Shown here: positions 12,591 to 24,767 of the stretch, piece after piece
How positions within the stretch are numbered: position 1 is the stretch's first letter
Layout of the letters: every line of letters begins with the position of its first letter
Source of the DNA: Carnegiea gigantea
Taxonomy: Eukaryota; Streptophyta; Magnoliopsida; Caryophyllales; Cactaceae
Direction of reading: 5' to 3'
Length of the DNA stretch: 64,000 nt
Assembly: GCA_029747015.1 (NCBI GenBank)
Contig: JAKOGI010000426.1
Coordinates: forward strand, 499,501 to 563,500
Notes under the pieces: model-generated
Told to the model about the DNA's origin: nothing
What the model saw: only the letters and a program-made list of their open reading frames with translations
The model's database searches: none
Made by a program: the position numbers and the translations under genes

Positions 12591-12605
12591 ATCTCCACCT
12601 TGGAC
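12591..12605 (-). promoter_or_regulatory. Element C polypurine tract
   Basis: The minus strand reads AAGGTGGAGAT directly before the TGTTGGG start of the 3' LTR, the usual plus-strand primer position in Tork-type copia elements. Confidence 0.8.
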
Positions 12606-12690
12606 CAAAATCTCCAAACTTTAACTTTCCGTCGCCGTCGTCTCACCCCAAAGGGTGATGCCCCCTATGGGGCTATGCCCCGCAGGGCCC

Positions 12691-15600
12691 TCAGTGGCTG
12701 TGGACGCCTACTAAGTCCAAGCAATGCTCGAACTTAGATATAGGTAGAGGCTTGGTCAACATGTCAACAGGATTTTCTGAAGTGTGCACCTTTTTCACCA
12801 CTATCTCTTCTGCAGCTACCGTGTCTCGCACGTAGTGGTACTTTACGCTGATATGCTTGGTCTTCGAGTGATAGGCATCATTTTTGGTCAGATGTATGGC
12901 ACTCTGACTATCAGAATATACCACAGTGGTAGATTGTGGTACTCCAAGTTCAATTACCAGTCTCCTCAGCCAGGTAGCTTCCTTCACCCCTTCAGTAGCA
13001 GCAATATATTCAGCCTCTGTAGTAGACAAGGCTGCAATATATTGCAGTGATGCTTTCCAGCAGATAGCACCCCCACACATGGTAAAGATGTACCCAGATA
13101 TGGACCTCCTCCTATCTAAGTCCCCAGCATAATCAGAGTCAACAAAGCCTGTTACATCAGACGTAACAGCTTTGTTTCTATCAAACACCAACCCCTTCCC
13201 TGCAGTACCCTTCAGATATCGAAGGATCCATTTCACAGCCTCCCAATGATCCTTCCCAGGATTGTGCATATATCTACTTATCACACTTACAGCATGTGAT
13301 AAGTCAGGTCCAGTGCAAACCATAGCATACATTAAGCTCCCTACAGCACTAGAATAAGGTATCTTAGACATTCTACTGATGTCTTCCTCTGTTTGCGGAC
13401 AGCATTCCGCGGACAGTCTAAAGTGTGCAGCAAGTGGAGTAGATACTGCCTTGCAGTCCTCCATGTTGAATCTACTCAATACTTTCTCAACGTACCTTTC
13501 TTGAGATAAGTATAGTTTACCTTCCTTCCGATCCCTGTGGATCTCCATGCCCAGTATTTTCTTTGCTGCACCCAAGTCTTTCATCTCAAACTCTTTATTG
13601 AGTTGAGATTTCAGCATGCTAATTAAACTTTTATCTTTAGAGGCAATTAGCATATCATCAATATACAACAATAGATATATAAAAGTCCCATCACCATACT
13701 GTCTGAAGTATACACAATTATCATATCTACTGCGTATATACCCTTTATCAATCATAAATGTATCAAAACGTTTATACCACTGCCTAGGAGCTTGTTTGAG
13801 TCCATACAAGGACTTCTTCAACTTACACACCAGATGTTCCTTTCCAGGAACAGTGAACCCTTCAGGCTGCCTCATGTAAATCTCCTCTTCTAGCTCTCCA
13901 TGCAGGAAGGTTGTTTTTACATCTAACTGCTCCAACTCCAAGTCAAATAGTGTAACAAAAGAAAGAAGTAATCGAATGGAGGTATGTCTAACAACAGGGG
14001 AGAAAACCTCATTGTAATCAATACCTTCCCGTTGGTTGCAACCACGAACAACCAACCGTGCATTCCATCTTGCATCCTTAACCCCAGGAATTCCCTCTTT
14101 CTTCTTGTAAATCCACTTGGTAGTTAAGGCTCTTCGGCCTTTAGGCAGGTCACACAGTTCCCAGGTTCTGTTCTTCTGCAGACTTTCTATCTCTTCTTGC
14201 ATAGCCAACAGCCAATTAGGTGAACTCGGGCAGGTGATCGCTTCAGTGTAGTTTGAAGGTTCAACACCTTCAGGCACTTCCTCTGCAACTGAAAGTGCAT
14301 ATGCTATCAGTCCCTCATCATCATTGTACCAGGCAGGTCTCCTGATCTCCCTTCGAGGACGATCACGAGCTATAGAATGCTCAACCTCCACCTGAGGTTG
14401 ATCAGAAATGATAGTCCCAGGCTCAGTAACCTGGGCTTCCCTATTGGGCTCCTCAGCAGCTCTACCTTGAGCTGCAATGGTCTCCACCTCCACCTCCATA
14501 GTGGTATCTTCCTGATTACCTGCATCAGTAGAAGGAACAATAGAATCCTTTCTAGAAGGCAACATAACAGTCTCATTGAAAGTAACATCTCTACTTTGTA
14601 TTACTTTCTTAGACTCAGGGTACCACATGCGATACCCCTTGGATTCAGAAGCATATCCCAAAAACATGCATTTGATAGCCCTGGGGGCTAATTTCCCATC
14701 ATTCACATGGGCATATACAGGACATCCAAATATCCTAAGATTAGAATAGTCAACAGGATTACCTGACCATACTTCTTCTGGAATCTGAAAATCAATGGAG
14801 GAATGTGGTGAACGATTCACCAAGTAGCAGGCTGTAGAGATGGCCTCAGCCCAGAATTCTTTGCGATCCCAAAGCCCAGCATTTGAAAGCATACACCGTG
14901 CTTTCTCTAAGAGTGTTCTGTTGATTCGTTCTGTAACCCCATTCTGCTGTGGTTTCCCAACTAAAGTCTTGTGCCTGTCTATGCCGTTTACTGTGCAGAA
15001 CTCCTCAAACTCTGATTCAACAAACTCCAGGCCATTTTCAATCCTGAGTTTCTTGATCTTTCTCCTAGTCTGGTTCTCAACCAGAGCTTTAAACTTCTTA
15101 AACATAGAAAAGGTCTCATTTTTATGTTTTAAGAAGTAAACCCAAACCTTTTGTGAGAAATCATCAACAAATGTCAACATGTAATGCTTACCCCCAAAAG
15201 AAGGTTCCTTTGAGGGACCCCACAGGTCAGAATGGATATAATCTAGGGTCCCCTGAGTACGGTGTGTTGCTTTAGAGAAACTCACCTTTTTCTGTTTCCC
15301 AAAAACACAATGATCACAGAAATCTAACTTACCCGTACTGGCGTTACCAAGATAACCTTTCTTCCCCAGAATGGTCATCCCTTTCTCACTCATATGGCCC
15401 AACCTCATGTGCCATAACCTCGTGTCATCTGCTGTACCCACTGCAGCTACGCCTGTAACTGTAGCTCCTTGTAGAATGTAAAGACTCCCCTGCCTCAGTC
15501 CCTTCATCATCACCATGGCTCCCTTAGTTACCTTTAGGACACCATTCTCCATAACGATCCTGCAACCATTAGTCTCAAGAGTACCCAAAGAGATCAAACA

Positions 15601-16716
15601 ACGAGTCATATCAGGAATGTGACGCACTTTAGACAAAGTTCTAATAGTGCCATCATGGGTTTTAATCTGAACCGTACCTATCCCTGCAACCTTGCATTCA
15701 GCATCGTTGCCCATAAGTACAACCCCAGACTCCACAGGTTCATAAGTTACAAACCAGTCCCGACGAGGACACATGTGGAACGTGCAACCAGAATCTAAAA
15801 CCCAATTATCATCCACTCCTCTCCCAGAAGTGGTAGCTAACGAAGTAGCAAGCAATACATCCCCATCAGACTCAGACTCTACTACACAATCAGCTATAGC
15901 AGTTTTCTCCTTCTCCTCATTCTTTTTCTTTAATTTCCAGCAATTAGCCTTGATATGACCCAGTTTGTTGCAGAAGTGACAGGTTTTATTAGCATGAGGA
16001 TTTCGTGATTTAGAACGGCTCTTTTTCCTGTTACCATTCCCCCTTTTCTCTGTTGTCCTACCCCTGACTGCCAATCCCTCGCCCGAATCAGCATGAATGT
16101 CATAGTCAAACTTTTCTTTAGACAGTAGATTAGCCTTGACATCCTCAAATGATATAGTATCTGAATTACTATACAGCATAATTTCCTTAAAGTGTTTGTA
16201 GGAAGCGGGTAGTGCGACAACAAGTAGGATAGCTTTATCCTCATCATCAATTTTAACGTCCAAGCTTTCTAGATTCACTAGAATTGAATTAAACTCATTC
16301 AGATGTTTTTAGACGGGTGTACCTTCAGCCATACGACAGGTATATAACCCTTCTTTCAGCCTGATCTTATTTGCTAGACTTTTTGTCATATACAACTCTT
16401 CTAGCCGAGTCCAAAGGTCTATAGCAGTTACATTATCAAGTACCTCTCGCAGAACGTGAGGTGCCAGGTATAGTTGTATGGGTGAAACCGCTTTCAGCTC
16501 CAGTTCCTCCCATTCGTCTTCCGTCAGCAACCCACACCGCTTCTTCTGTTCTTCAGCCCATTGCTCATCTGTTGTCTTCTTGGGTTTGACATGAGGTCCC
16601 TTCAGGACCTTTCACAACCCGTGCTGGATGAGAACCGCTCTCATTTGCACCTTCTAGAGATTAAAACTAATCTCTCCGTCAAACTTCTGAATGTCTACCA
16701 TCATGATTGAAGACAT
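12691..16716 (-). pseudogene. Element C: Gag-Pol polyprotein, one frame with three stops in gag
   Basis: The start is MSSIMMVDIQKFDG at 16716. The same frame runs to 12691 but is cut by TAG and TGA (both at Trp-like positions, near 16657 and 16618) and TAA at 16309-16311 (at a Gln-like position). Downstream, 1195 codons from 16278 are open. Residues numbered from that Met: CCHC knuckle C100-C103-H108-C113; protease DSG 162-164; integrase H289/H294/C320/C323; catalytic D350, E413, E449; RT with YIDD at 871-874; RNase H D1046, E1087, D1122. Integrase residue 413 lies in RIENGLEF where the family has a catalytic aspartate (usually SDNG or TDNG), so strand transfer may be impaired. This protein set packages, copies and integrates the element. 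Confidence 0.92.
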
Positions 16717-16726
16717 CCTATAACCA

Positions 16727-16740
16727 GGGCTCTGATACCA
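16727..16740 (-). promoter_or_regulatory. Element C primer-binding site (initiator tRNA-Met)
   Basis: The minus strand reads TGGTATCAGAGCCC two bases inside the 5' LTR, complementary to the 3' end of initiator tRNA-Met as in most copia elements. Confidence 0.93.
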
Positions 16741-16742
16741 CT

Positions 16743-17338
16743 TGTTAGGATTAATATCAGAGTAACAGTATAGCGGAAGCGATAGGATGCAATAGAAAAT
16801 CAGAAATTCAATCAACAAAACAACAGAATAGTAGGAAGAGAACAAGAACACAAGAATTTAACGTGGAAAACCCAATGTGGGAAAAAACCACGGACGGCGA
16901 CAGCACCAAAACAATCCACTATGAGAAGGAAAGTACACCACGATCACAATCACCTCAGTGATTCGATCTAAGAGCAGACTTACAATCTCTCTCTATTGTA
17001 ATCTCTCGCAAACTACTTTTACCTCTCAATGTGTTTATGAGTACTGAAGTATTTTAGAACCTAGGTCTGACCCTCCTTTTATAGGGCCTGAAAAGTACGG
17101 TTTTCCCCCCTTGGAAAAACCCTAGCCGCCGCAGAGAAAACACCCTCAACGCCAAACCCTAGCCACCAAAACAAGGCGGCAAAAAATTGGCCGGGGCACG
17201 ACCGTGCCACGTGGCACGGCACCCCCGTGTCACTTTGCTGTTTGCTCCATCTTCGGCTCTTCGTCTTGGCACGCCCGTGCCTGTGCAGCATGGGCTCCCC
17301 GTGCCGATACTCGAGATTTTGGGCCATAAAACCCAACA
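16743..17338 (-). repeat. Element C: 5' LTR (596 bp)
   Basis: It begins TGTTAGGATTAATATC and ends AAAACCCAACA. A minus-strand TATA box (TATAAAAGG) at 17075-17083 should drive the genomic transcript. It retains the CG-rich block with GTGCCACGTGGCAC that is missing from the 3' LTR. Confidence 0.94.
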
Positions 17339-17790
17339 TTTTTTTTTTGCTCAGATTTGAAAACTTGGTCAGAATTATTAATTACCATATCTTTTGCCCT
17401 ATTTTCCTATGTTGCTTCACTTATTCGTGCGCTCCATGTTGATCAATGTTTTTATAATATAATATTCATAAGCACAATAAAAGATGATAAGAAAGGATGT
17501 GAGAATTAGAATTTCCCATCACGAAGAATAGAAAGTTAGGTTTCAACATATTGCTAGAGTATAACTTGATTGTATTGGAGGGAGAGGAAAGAAATAGAAG
17601 AGCGGACAGGAAGGGATGTGGGACATTTTCCTAATAGCTCTTATTTGATTTACAGTGTTGTCCTTGGTAATTAGTGATAATAATTATCTATTTATTAAAA
17701 GATTTGGAGGAAAGAAATTTAGATTAGGGATAAAATAGAGTAAAATTTATAGATTAATTGGGGTCTTGGCTTCTTATGTAACACTGGTAT
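17339..17790. repeat. 0.95-kb repeat, copy 3, right part
   Basis: It resumes exactly where 12002 stopped, with GCTCAGATTTGAAAACTTGG, TTAATTACCATATCTTTTGC, AAAGGATGTGAGAATTAG and GATAATAATTATCTATTTA in the order of the other copies. The first five bases duplicate the target site of element C. Confidence 0.85.
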
Positions 17791-18847
17791 TCAAATTTAT
17801 AAAGAGAAAAAAAGGGGCAAAAACGATAGCTTTTGGAGCTCGGTAATTGATAGGATACTTAGGAGAATATTTAATACATATAGGGTTATATCCTTGTGAT
17901 GCAAGGACATATTTCAAATGTTTTTTGAATATATTACTAACATAATGGTTAGTGTTTTGAATATTGAAAATAAATTATGTGTTAGATTATTTAATTATCA
18001 AAAGTTGAGTGTTTTGGTGGATTTTTTTTTTTTTAAGCAACATCCTCTTTATTCTTAATTTGAAGCCAGTTTTTATTTCATCTGTTCAGTATTTCATCAT
18101 TAAATGATTATATTTTTGGAGAAAATTTTATTATTAATTAGTAATGACCATATGACATTGGGTCATTTTAATATATAGAATTGACATTGCATTACAAGTA
18201 GTTATTTTTTTGAGTTATCATTGTTTCTTTTTCTTTTTCCATTAAATTATTTTAAATTCCTTTTGCATCTACACTATAATTATTTATTTACTACTTTTTA
18301 AAAAATTCTCTAATACATCAGATGTTTTTCCTTTTGTGGGCAAGTTTTTGTAGATAAATGGACCAACTTTTTATTTATCTTAATTTAATAAAGATCATAT
18401 TATTTTTTGCTAATGACTTCGTAAGATACAGGAAAAGTACATGCAAGAATTTTAGCCAATTGTTGTTTTAAGTCCATTAAATATAAATAAGAAATAAAAA
18501 TATATAAATTTAAAAAGTAATACTAATTCCAGAACAACAAAATTATTATTTTTCTAACTTATTATTGTTTCTTTTCTTTTTTCCTTTTAAATCACTTAAA
18601 AATTCCTTTCGTTTTCATACCATAATTATTTATTTACTATTTTCTTGTCAAAATTCTCTGAGATATGTAACATTTATTTTTATGGGCAAACTTCATGGAC
18701 CATCTTTTTAATTTATTAAAGCAATGAATATTTTATTATAGTAAATTAATAAATACATAAGGTATGCTAAAAGTCATTTTTTAAAATAAATATAGCATTG
18801 CATTAGTTTAACCATAAATGGATATTTATGTAGTTAATTAATTCTAC
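17791..18847. other. AT-rich intergenic DNA with a diverged ~340-bp direct duplication
   Basis: No reading frame or known element seen. The block near 18205-18410 and the block near 18545-18740 align loosely in direct orientation (shared TTATTGTTTCTTTT, TAATTATTTATTTACTA, AATTCTCT, GGGCAA and TGGACCA in the same order), suggesting an old tandem duplication. Confidence 0.5.
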
Positions 18848-20197
18848 ATGTTTGAAGAGTGAACTGGGAAGAAAGAATGCGAAGAGTAATCTGAGAAGAG
18901 AGAAAAATACTTCATTACTCTTACTGTTGTACCTAGCCTCACTCGTTTAAGTGACTAGAAACTCAAATGCAAGCAATCTCACACAAATCGGAGAGCTAGA
19001 GTTGGATGATCAAGTGATCAGTCAAGTGAGACAGAAACACCACACTTAAAGCTCACTTGGGCAGTCACTTTAGGGCTTCCTTGATACAGAAACACCACCA
19101 AGAAGAACTAAAATGACCTAGTGTATCACCACTTGAGTTGCCAACTTAAGGTACAACCACTAGGAGTTTAGGTAGAAACCTGAGTATAAACTCATGTTCT
19201 GGTTCAATATTGCATAATCTGATTACAAACACAATGAGAGGAGCTTATATATGACTCTATCTCATACAGATACAATGGCTGGAAAAGGAAATAATAAGTA
19301 CGTATGCTAAAATTACATCAGCTAAAACATTATAATCTGACTAGAGCTAAAACCAGTGAATAGGTGACACCTAATTGAGTCATTCTTGCTAATAGGGTGA
19401 GGTGTCAAGGCCCTTAGCATAAATGGATGAGTTTAAACTCCAAAACTTGCTAAAAAGAGGCTGATTGTGCAACTTATAGCATGATTAGAAGGCCAATGAT
19501 GGCTGTTAAAAGGGTGTTTTGTGCTAACTTCAAGTGGTTGATAGCAAGCTGTGGGGGTGCTAATTACTAACTTTCAGCTACTTATCTGATAAATATTTAG
19601 GCACCCTTTTCAGGTCTAAGAGGATGTGATGGATGCATGCCAAGAAGCCTTTAAATTTCCCTCCCAAAACTGACATGTGCTAGATTTTAGTCCAAGTTGC
19701 ACTATCTGGACTTTGCTACTGGTTGCTCGACCTTTTGGACTCCAAAATAGCTGGAACTTGCTTTATTGGAATGACAACAAGGTAAACTGAAGATTTAAAG
19801 GGTTATTGGGCCCTCAGTCCGGGGTGATTAGCAATGATCATAGTCACAAACTTTGGCTAGAAACTGGCTGTATGATCAGTGGCCCAAGCTGCATTCTGTA
19901 AATACTACCTTACCAACACCATGGCCCTCTTGACCTCCTCTGGGCTTGAACATGCTTTCTGGACCTTATCTAGCACATTGCAGTCCATGCTACCTTAACC
20001 TCCATCACTTACTCCTTCCATCATACAACAGGTATTATATACACTTGTGAGGTTGAGAGAAATAGGAAAGCTAACTAACCGACTTTGTACAATCTAACAG
20101 AATAATGTAACTAACTGATGAGCTAGCTTACTGATTGTATAAATATCTGCAACCACCTTGTGATCAGCTACCAACAGCAGTAGCTAAAGTCTTCATC
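18848..20197 (-). repeat. LTR-like sequence flanking the decayed copia element
   Basis: Non-coding. On the minus strand it has a TATA-like CATATATAAGCTCC near 19250 and a second candidate TTTATAC near 20140. A purine tract (GAGGAGGGGATGAAG, minus) lies at about 20195-20212, right after the copia coding end, as a PPT would. Either the TGTTTGAAG...ACCAACA pair (18848-20177) or a shorter LTR ending at 20197 fits. No second copy is present for comparison, so boundaries and identity are tentative. Confidence 0.4.
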
Positions 20198-20203
20198 CCC
20201 TCC

Positions 20204-23200
20204 TCAAGGTGGGATTGGTGGAGATTCTATCAATCCTATCCTTGAAGCAAGAAAATGATGTTGAACTTCTGACAAAGGTTTTGTTATGAGATCTATAAGC
20301 CATTCATTTGAAATAACATGTGCTGTTCTTAAGAACCCTTCTAGGACCTTATGTCTTATGTAATGGAAATCAATCCATAAATGTTTGGTCCCCTCATGGA
20401 ACACTGGATTGGCCTCAATGTATTGTGCAGCCATGTTCTCACAATGCAAAGTGATGGTAAGCTGTAAAGGAAATACTCTTGTACTCTGCTTCAGCAGAGG
20501 ATTTGGCCATTGTCTTTTGCTTTATGGTTTTTCGTGAGATTAAAGATGACCTCAAGAAGATGCAAAATCCAGTTAGGGACATAGTTGACATAGAACATGT
20601 TCCCCAGTCAGCATCATAATAAGCTGTAATTTACAAATCATTGGTGGCAGGATAGAATAAGCCCTGATTAGGGATGCCTTTGAGGTATCTGAGAACATGT
20701 ATGACAGCTTGCATATGAGGCTGCCCTGGTTGTTGAAGAAATTGACTGAGATGTTGTGTGGCATAGGAAACATCTGGCCTTGTAACACTTAGACAAAGCA
20801 ACCTGCCAATAACTCCCCTGTAAGATTCAGGGTCTTGCAGAAGATCAACTTTTTCAATAGACAATTTAAGCCCTTTAGGTAAAGGAAATTTTGTAGGTTT
20901 GGCACCAGTAAGGCCTGCATCCTTTAGAATGTCAAGAGTATACTTTCTTTTGTTCAAGAATGTACCATGAGAAGATCTTGAAACTTCAATACCCCAAAAA
21001 TATCTAGCTAGGCCCAAGTCCTTTACGGTAAAAGCTGTGTCTAGTGCCTTCTTGATAGAAGTGATGCCATGAGCATCATCACCAGTGATCAAAACATCAT
21101 TTACATACACCAAAATGAAGGTGTATTTACCTTGATGTTCTCTGGTGAATAGAGAATAATCACTCTTGGATTGGATAAACCCTTGAGTTTGTAAACATTT
21201 GGATAAATTAATGTTCCATTGTCTAGATGCTTACTTAAGACCATAAAGTGACTTTTGTAGTCTGCACACCTATCCACAGAGGGCCTTGATATATCCTGCT
21301 AGAGGAACCATATAGACTTGCTCATCTAAATAGCTACTGAGGAAGGCATTATTAATATCTAGCTGATGTAAAGGCCATTGTTTTACTATGGCAATGGCAA
21401 TGAGCAGTCTAACTACTGTAAGGTTGGCTACAGGAGATAAAGTGCGTTTGTAATCCTTGTCTTTAATTTGCTCAAAACCTTTGATGACAAGCCTAGCTTT
21501 GTGCCTCTCAATGGAGCCATCAGCTTTGTACTTAGTTTTGTATACTCATTTAGAAGTAAGTGCCTTCTTCCTAGGAGGTAAAGATGTGAGAATCCAAGTA
21601 CCATTTTGTTCAAGGGCAGCAAGCTCTTGTTCCATGGCCAGTATCGATTCACGATGTTGTTTTACTTGAGAATAGCAACCAAGTTCAGGAATTTGTAACA
21701 CATTAGAAAGAGAAGCCACATAAGTGAGGGATAGGTGCGCCAAGTCAGAATATTTGTATAAGGGGTACAGAGTGGTAGAGATAAAGCTATGAGAAGTAGA
21801 AGAGGATGAGGGATTCTGAACTGGTTATGGGTTGGACTGTGGACAGGTGAAGTCCTTTAACCAGACAGGAGGCCCCTTAGCTCTACAAGACTTTCTAGGT
21901 GCAGCAATATCGGGTGAAGAATTAGGAATAGAAGCAGTAGACAAGTTCTCTTCAGTAGTATGAGAAGATGATGCTATATTAGGGTTAAAATTAGAACATG
22001 AAGATGGGCTGCAGATGTGAGGGCTATGAGGAGAAGTAGAATTAAGGCTTATAGAGAAAGTGTTAGGGTGTGTTGATGGAGAACGAGATTCAAAAGGAGT
22101 GTTGACTTCAGGTAAAGAACGTGTAAAATCACAGGAAGAGTCAAAAGGTGCAGATGGTGAAATTGAGGATCCATTTGGAGTGCTATTGGAAGATGATTGA
22201 TGTTTGAAAGGAAAAATGGTTTCCCTAAACACAACATCTCTATTACAAACAACCTTTTTAAGTTGTAAATCATAGAGTTTATATCCTTTAACACCAAAGA
22301 GATACCCTAGCAAGGCACATTGTTTGGCCATGGGATCAAACTTGTCCTCAGTGTCTAAACTTTTGACAAAACACAGATAACCTATGGTCCTAAGGTCTCC
22401 ATATGAAGGACTTGAACCATGAAGAATTTCAAAAGGGCTTTTCCAGCCTAAGCTTTCCATAGAAAGTTTGTTTATTATGTGAGTAGCAGAAAGAACACAA
22501 TCTCCCCAAAATGTTTTTGAAAATCTAGCTTGAAACCTTAAGGCTTTAGATGCATGAAGTAAATGTATATGTTTGCATTCTACTACTCCATTCTGCTGTG
22601 GACTTTTAACCACAGATTTTTGATGTAAAATTCCCTTTTCAACAAAGAATTGACAATAAGAAGAGTTTATAAATTCTGTGCCATTGTTACTTCTAATTAA
22701 AGTGATTTTCTTACTAAAGTCAGTGAAAACTATGTTACAAAACTGAATGAAAATGGAAGGAACTTGTGTTTTATTTTATAAGAGATATGTCCATGTGGAA
22801 TGACTAAAATCATCCGCTAAAGTTAGGAAACAATGGGCACCACCCAAATTAGCAACTCTATATGGACCCCAGAGATCCATGTGCACCAACTGAATGCAAG
22901 ATGTGGTTTTAATAGAGGTTTTACTAAATGGCAATCCAGCAAATTTTGCCATCATATAAATGTCATAAGAAAATGATACTGACAAAATATGCTTACACAT
23001 GGGAATGTGTTGTATTTTTGAAATTGAACTATGGCCTAACCTTGCATGCAATACATCAATAGGTAAAGAATTACATGAAGAATTATTAGAAGTAACATGA
23101 GTAGAGCTAATACTGCTGCAAATAGAGGAGACATGAGAGCCAAGTGTCCTATCATTGGCTATTGGAAGCTTTATCTTGTAAAGTCCATCAGCCGTAAGAC

Positions 23201-23558
23201 CCGAGTCCACAACCAAGTTAGTTGTAAGGTACTGAAAGAGACATTTTTCAGGGTAAAAAAGGGCACAAAGTGAGTAATCAGCAAGTAACTTACTCACAGA
23301 AAGAAGGTTAAACTTGAATCCTGGGTTAATTGAGGGTTTAAGGGAATTTGACCAGTTACGGATACTTATTTTAAGGTACCATCTGGCAAGGTCATATGGA
23401 TTGGTGAAAGTAAGGTTTTATGTGAGGTAAAAGGCTGAAATCATGAGTCATATGATCTGATGCTCCTGTGTTAACTATCTATGAAATCAAATAATTATTT
23501 TTCAAAGCATTACAAGCACCAGAATGAGGACTGATAGAAACAGTACCTGTAAAGTACA
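20204..23558 (-). pseudogene. Decayed Ty1/copia pol: protease, integrase, RT, RNase H (no gag)
   Basis: On the minus strand, right to left: a protease remnant near 23480 with IVNTGASDHMTHDF, where catalytic Asp is Asn and a stop precedes it; GAG-pre-integrase and zinc finger with VLHARLGHSSISKIQH; an integrase core start HMDLWGPYRVANLGG at 22776-23297; a core end with KSPQQNGVVEC and the C-terminal domain at 21825-22613; RT start ILAMEQELAALEQNGTWIL at 21546-21743; RT with VYVNDVLITG (family D-D changed to N-D) at 20631-21113; RNase H end at 20204-20449 with HLWIDFHYIRHKV. The order is copia. Stops and frame changes are many. It is clearly a different lineage from element C (perhaps Ale/Retrofit-like) and older. 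Gag is absent on the right. Confidence 0.85.
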
Positions 23559-23773
23559 TGTTAGAGTATGAAAGTGGGTATTGTCCCACATTGATAATAT
23601 TCAAAGAATATGATATTTAGTGTTGTCCCATATTGTTGAAATTAAAGGGCTTGAGCATATACACAAGCTTGTGAGTTATTTCACCAATGCCAATTAGTTT
23701 TGGGTTATAACCTCATTTGAGTTTATAAACTTGACTCTTTATTAATTGCCCAAATGATATATGAAATTTAACA
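23559..23773 (+). repeat. Possible small LTR (215 bp) truncating the copia pol
   Basis: The segment runs from TGTTAGAGTATG to TTTAACA (TGTTA/TAACA ends) and contains TTGTCCCACATTG near its start, a word common at copia LTR beginnings. No target duplication was found and the sequence to its right does not resume the copia gene, so a rearranged or truncated insertion is the best guess. Confidence 0.35.
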
Positions 23774-23825
23774 GCGTCGCATTAAATATGACATCTTATA
23801 TGACATGACAATATGTTAACTCCAT

Positions 23826-23899
23826 TCAGCTTTTAATATATATATGTGTATACACACACACACACACACGCACACACGCACACACACACACATATATAT
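23826..23899. repeat. CA/TA microsatellite
   Basis: Runs of (TA), then (CA) with a few CG interruptions, then (TA). A similar mixed tract occurs at 24705-24767, so the LINE fragment lies between two microsatellites. Confidence 0.9.
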
Positions 23900-24270
23900 G
23901 ACCTCTAAAAAAGACGCAAGTTCAAAGGTTGATGATAGTAGAGACGAGGATGATTAGGTGGATGTGTGATTATACAAGAATATACATAATTATAAATGGA
24001 GTAATCAGAGACTTAGTTAAAGTAGCTTCCATCGAGGATAAGATGAGAGAAGCAAGACACCGATGGTTTGGCCATGCGAAAAGAAGGAGTGTGGATGCTC
24101 CAATAAGGAGATGTGAGAGGATAACATCCCTGGTGGCAAAAGAGGGAGGGGATGACCAAAGAAGCGTTTCGACAAGGTGATCAGAGAAGACTTGAAAGTT
24201 TTAGGATTGGCGGAGGACCTGGCTCAGGATAGGAAACTCTACTGGGAAACTCTGGCGGGATAGGATTAAG
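23900..24270 (+). pseudogene. LINE (non-LTR retrotransposon) 3' end fragment
   Basis: The plus strand encodes IRWMCDYTRI, VIRDLVKVASIEDKMREA and RHRWFGHAKRRSVDAPIRRC, then after a frame change KVLGLAEDLAQDRKLYWE. These match the conserved C-terminal end of plant LINE reverse transcriptase proteins (RWMCGHTR...IEDKMREARLRWFGHVKRR...RRCE). Only the extreme C-terminus is present, as expected from 5' truncation during target-primed reverse transcription. No poly(A) tail is evident. It is broken by stops and a frameshift. Confidence 0.8.
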
Positions 24271-24704
24271 ATCTTAGATCGTAGAGAGTTAACCTCATAG
24301 TTGTCTTTCGGATGCAATAGCATAGTTCTGGTAGTTGTTTTTTCGTATATTCGTGTTTGTATGCAGGTAGTACTTTCATCTAGGAAGAGATATCGTTTGC
24401 TTACCTCTGGTTGCTAAGGTATATTAGCGTCCTCTGATATATTATTCTTACATTGCATAGCTATGGCAACCTGATTTATTAATATATCTTAGTCATTCCT
24501 TACTATGTGTTTGTATTTTTTTCCATTAAACATTTTTCCAAAATCGTTCTTCTATAAAATGTTTTCACAAAATTCTGTTTTTTTCGGGTCTCTTAGAATC
24601 AGCCTCTCTACGGGTAGGAATATCGGTAGAAGTAAAGTTGCCTACATCTGAATCTCCCCAAACCTCAAAAGCAGGACCCACACTGGGAGGTGGTGGCGTT
24701 GCTG
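24271..24704. other. Unassigned stretch between LINE fragment and microsatellite
   Basis: Probably LINE 3' untranslated sequence followed by unassigned DNA. A short minus-strand frame at 24565-24700 has no recognisable motif. Confidence 0.3.
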
Positions 24705-24767
24705 TATATGTGTGTGTGTGTGTGTGTATATATACATATATATCTATATACACACACACATATATAT
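24705..24767. repeat. TG/TA microsatellite, left target of element D
   Basis: (TG)n, then mixed TA/TATC, (CA)n and (TA)n, ending TATAT directly before the TG of element D. The matching TA tract resumes at 40218 on the far side. Confidence 0.9.

Larger units (their letters stand above)
12003..17338 (-). mobile_element. Element C: near-complete Ty1/copia retrotransposon (Tork/TNT1-like)
   Basis: A 5.3-kb element with LTRs of 588 and 596 bp, both TGTTAG...CCAACA, flanked by a TTTTT duplication (11998-12002 and 17339-17343). The internal order on the minus strand is PBS for initiator tRNA-Met, gag, protease, integrase, RT, RNase H, PPT: the copia order with integrase before RT. Size, LTR length and the [20 protein letters not shown] motif suit the Tork/TNT1 branch. 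By eye the two LTRs differ at roughly 15-20 positions besides one replaced block, so the insertion is fairly young. Three stops in gag make it non-autonomous as it stands. Confidence 0.95.

Noticed and set aside
12455..12646. Minus-strand frames within the copia LTRs (also 17079-17339)
   Set aside because: They sit in U3/R of an LTR, differ between the two LTRs because of the patch and have no motif.
16727..16740. tRNA-like matches at the PBS sites (also 60769-60782, 26598-26614)
   Set aside because: Only the 3' acceptor complement is present, as expected for primer-binding sites; no cloverleaf can be formed, so no tRNA gene.
20631..21113. Possibility that the decayed copia pol is a domesticated host gene
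   Set aside because: Catalytic residues in RT and protease are changed, the frame is broken many times, and neighbouring domains follow ordinary copia order, so decay is the simpler reading.
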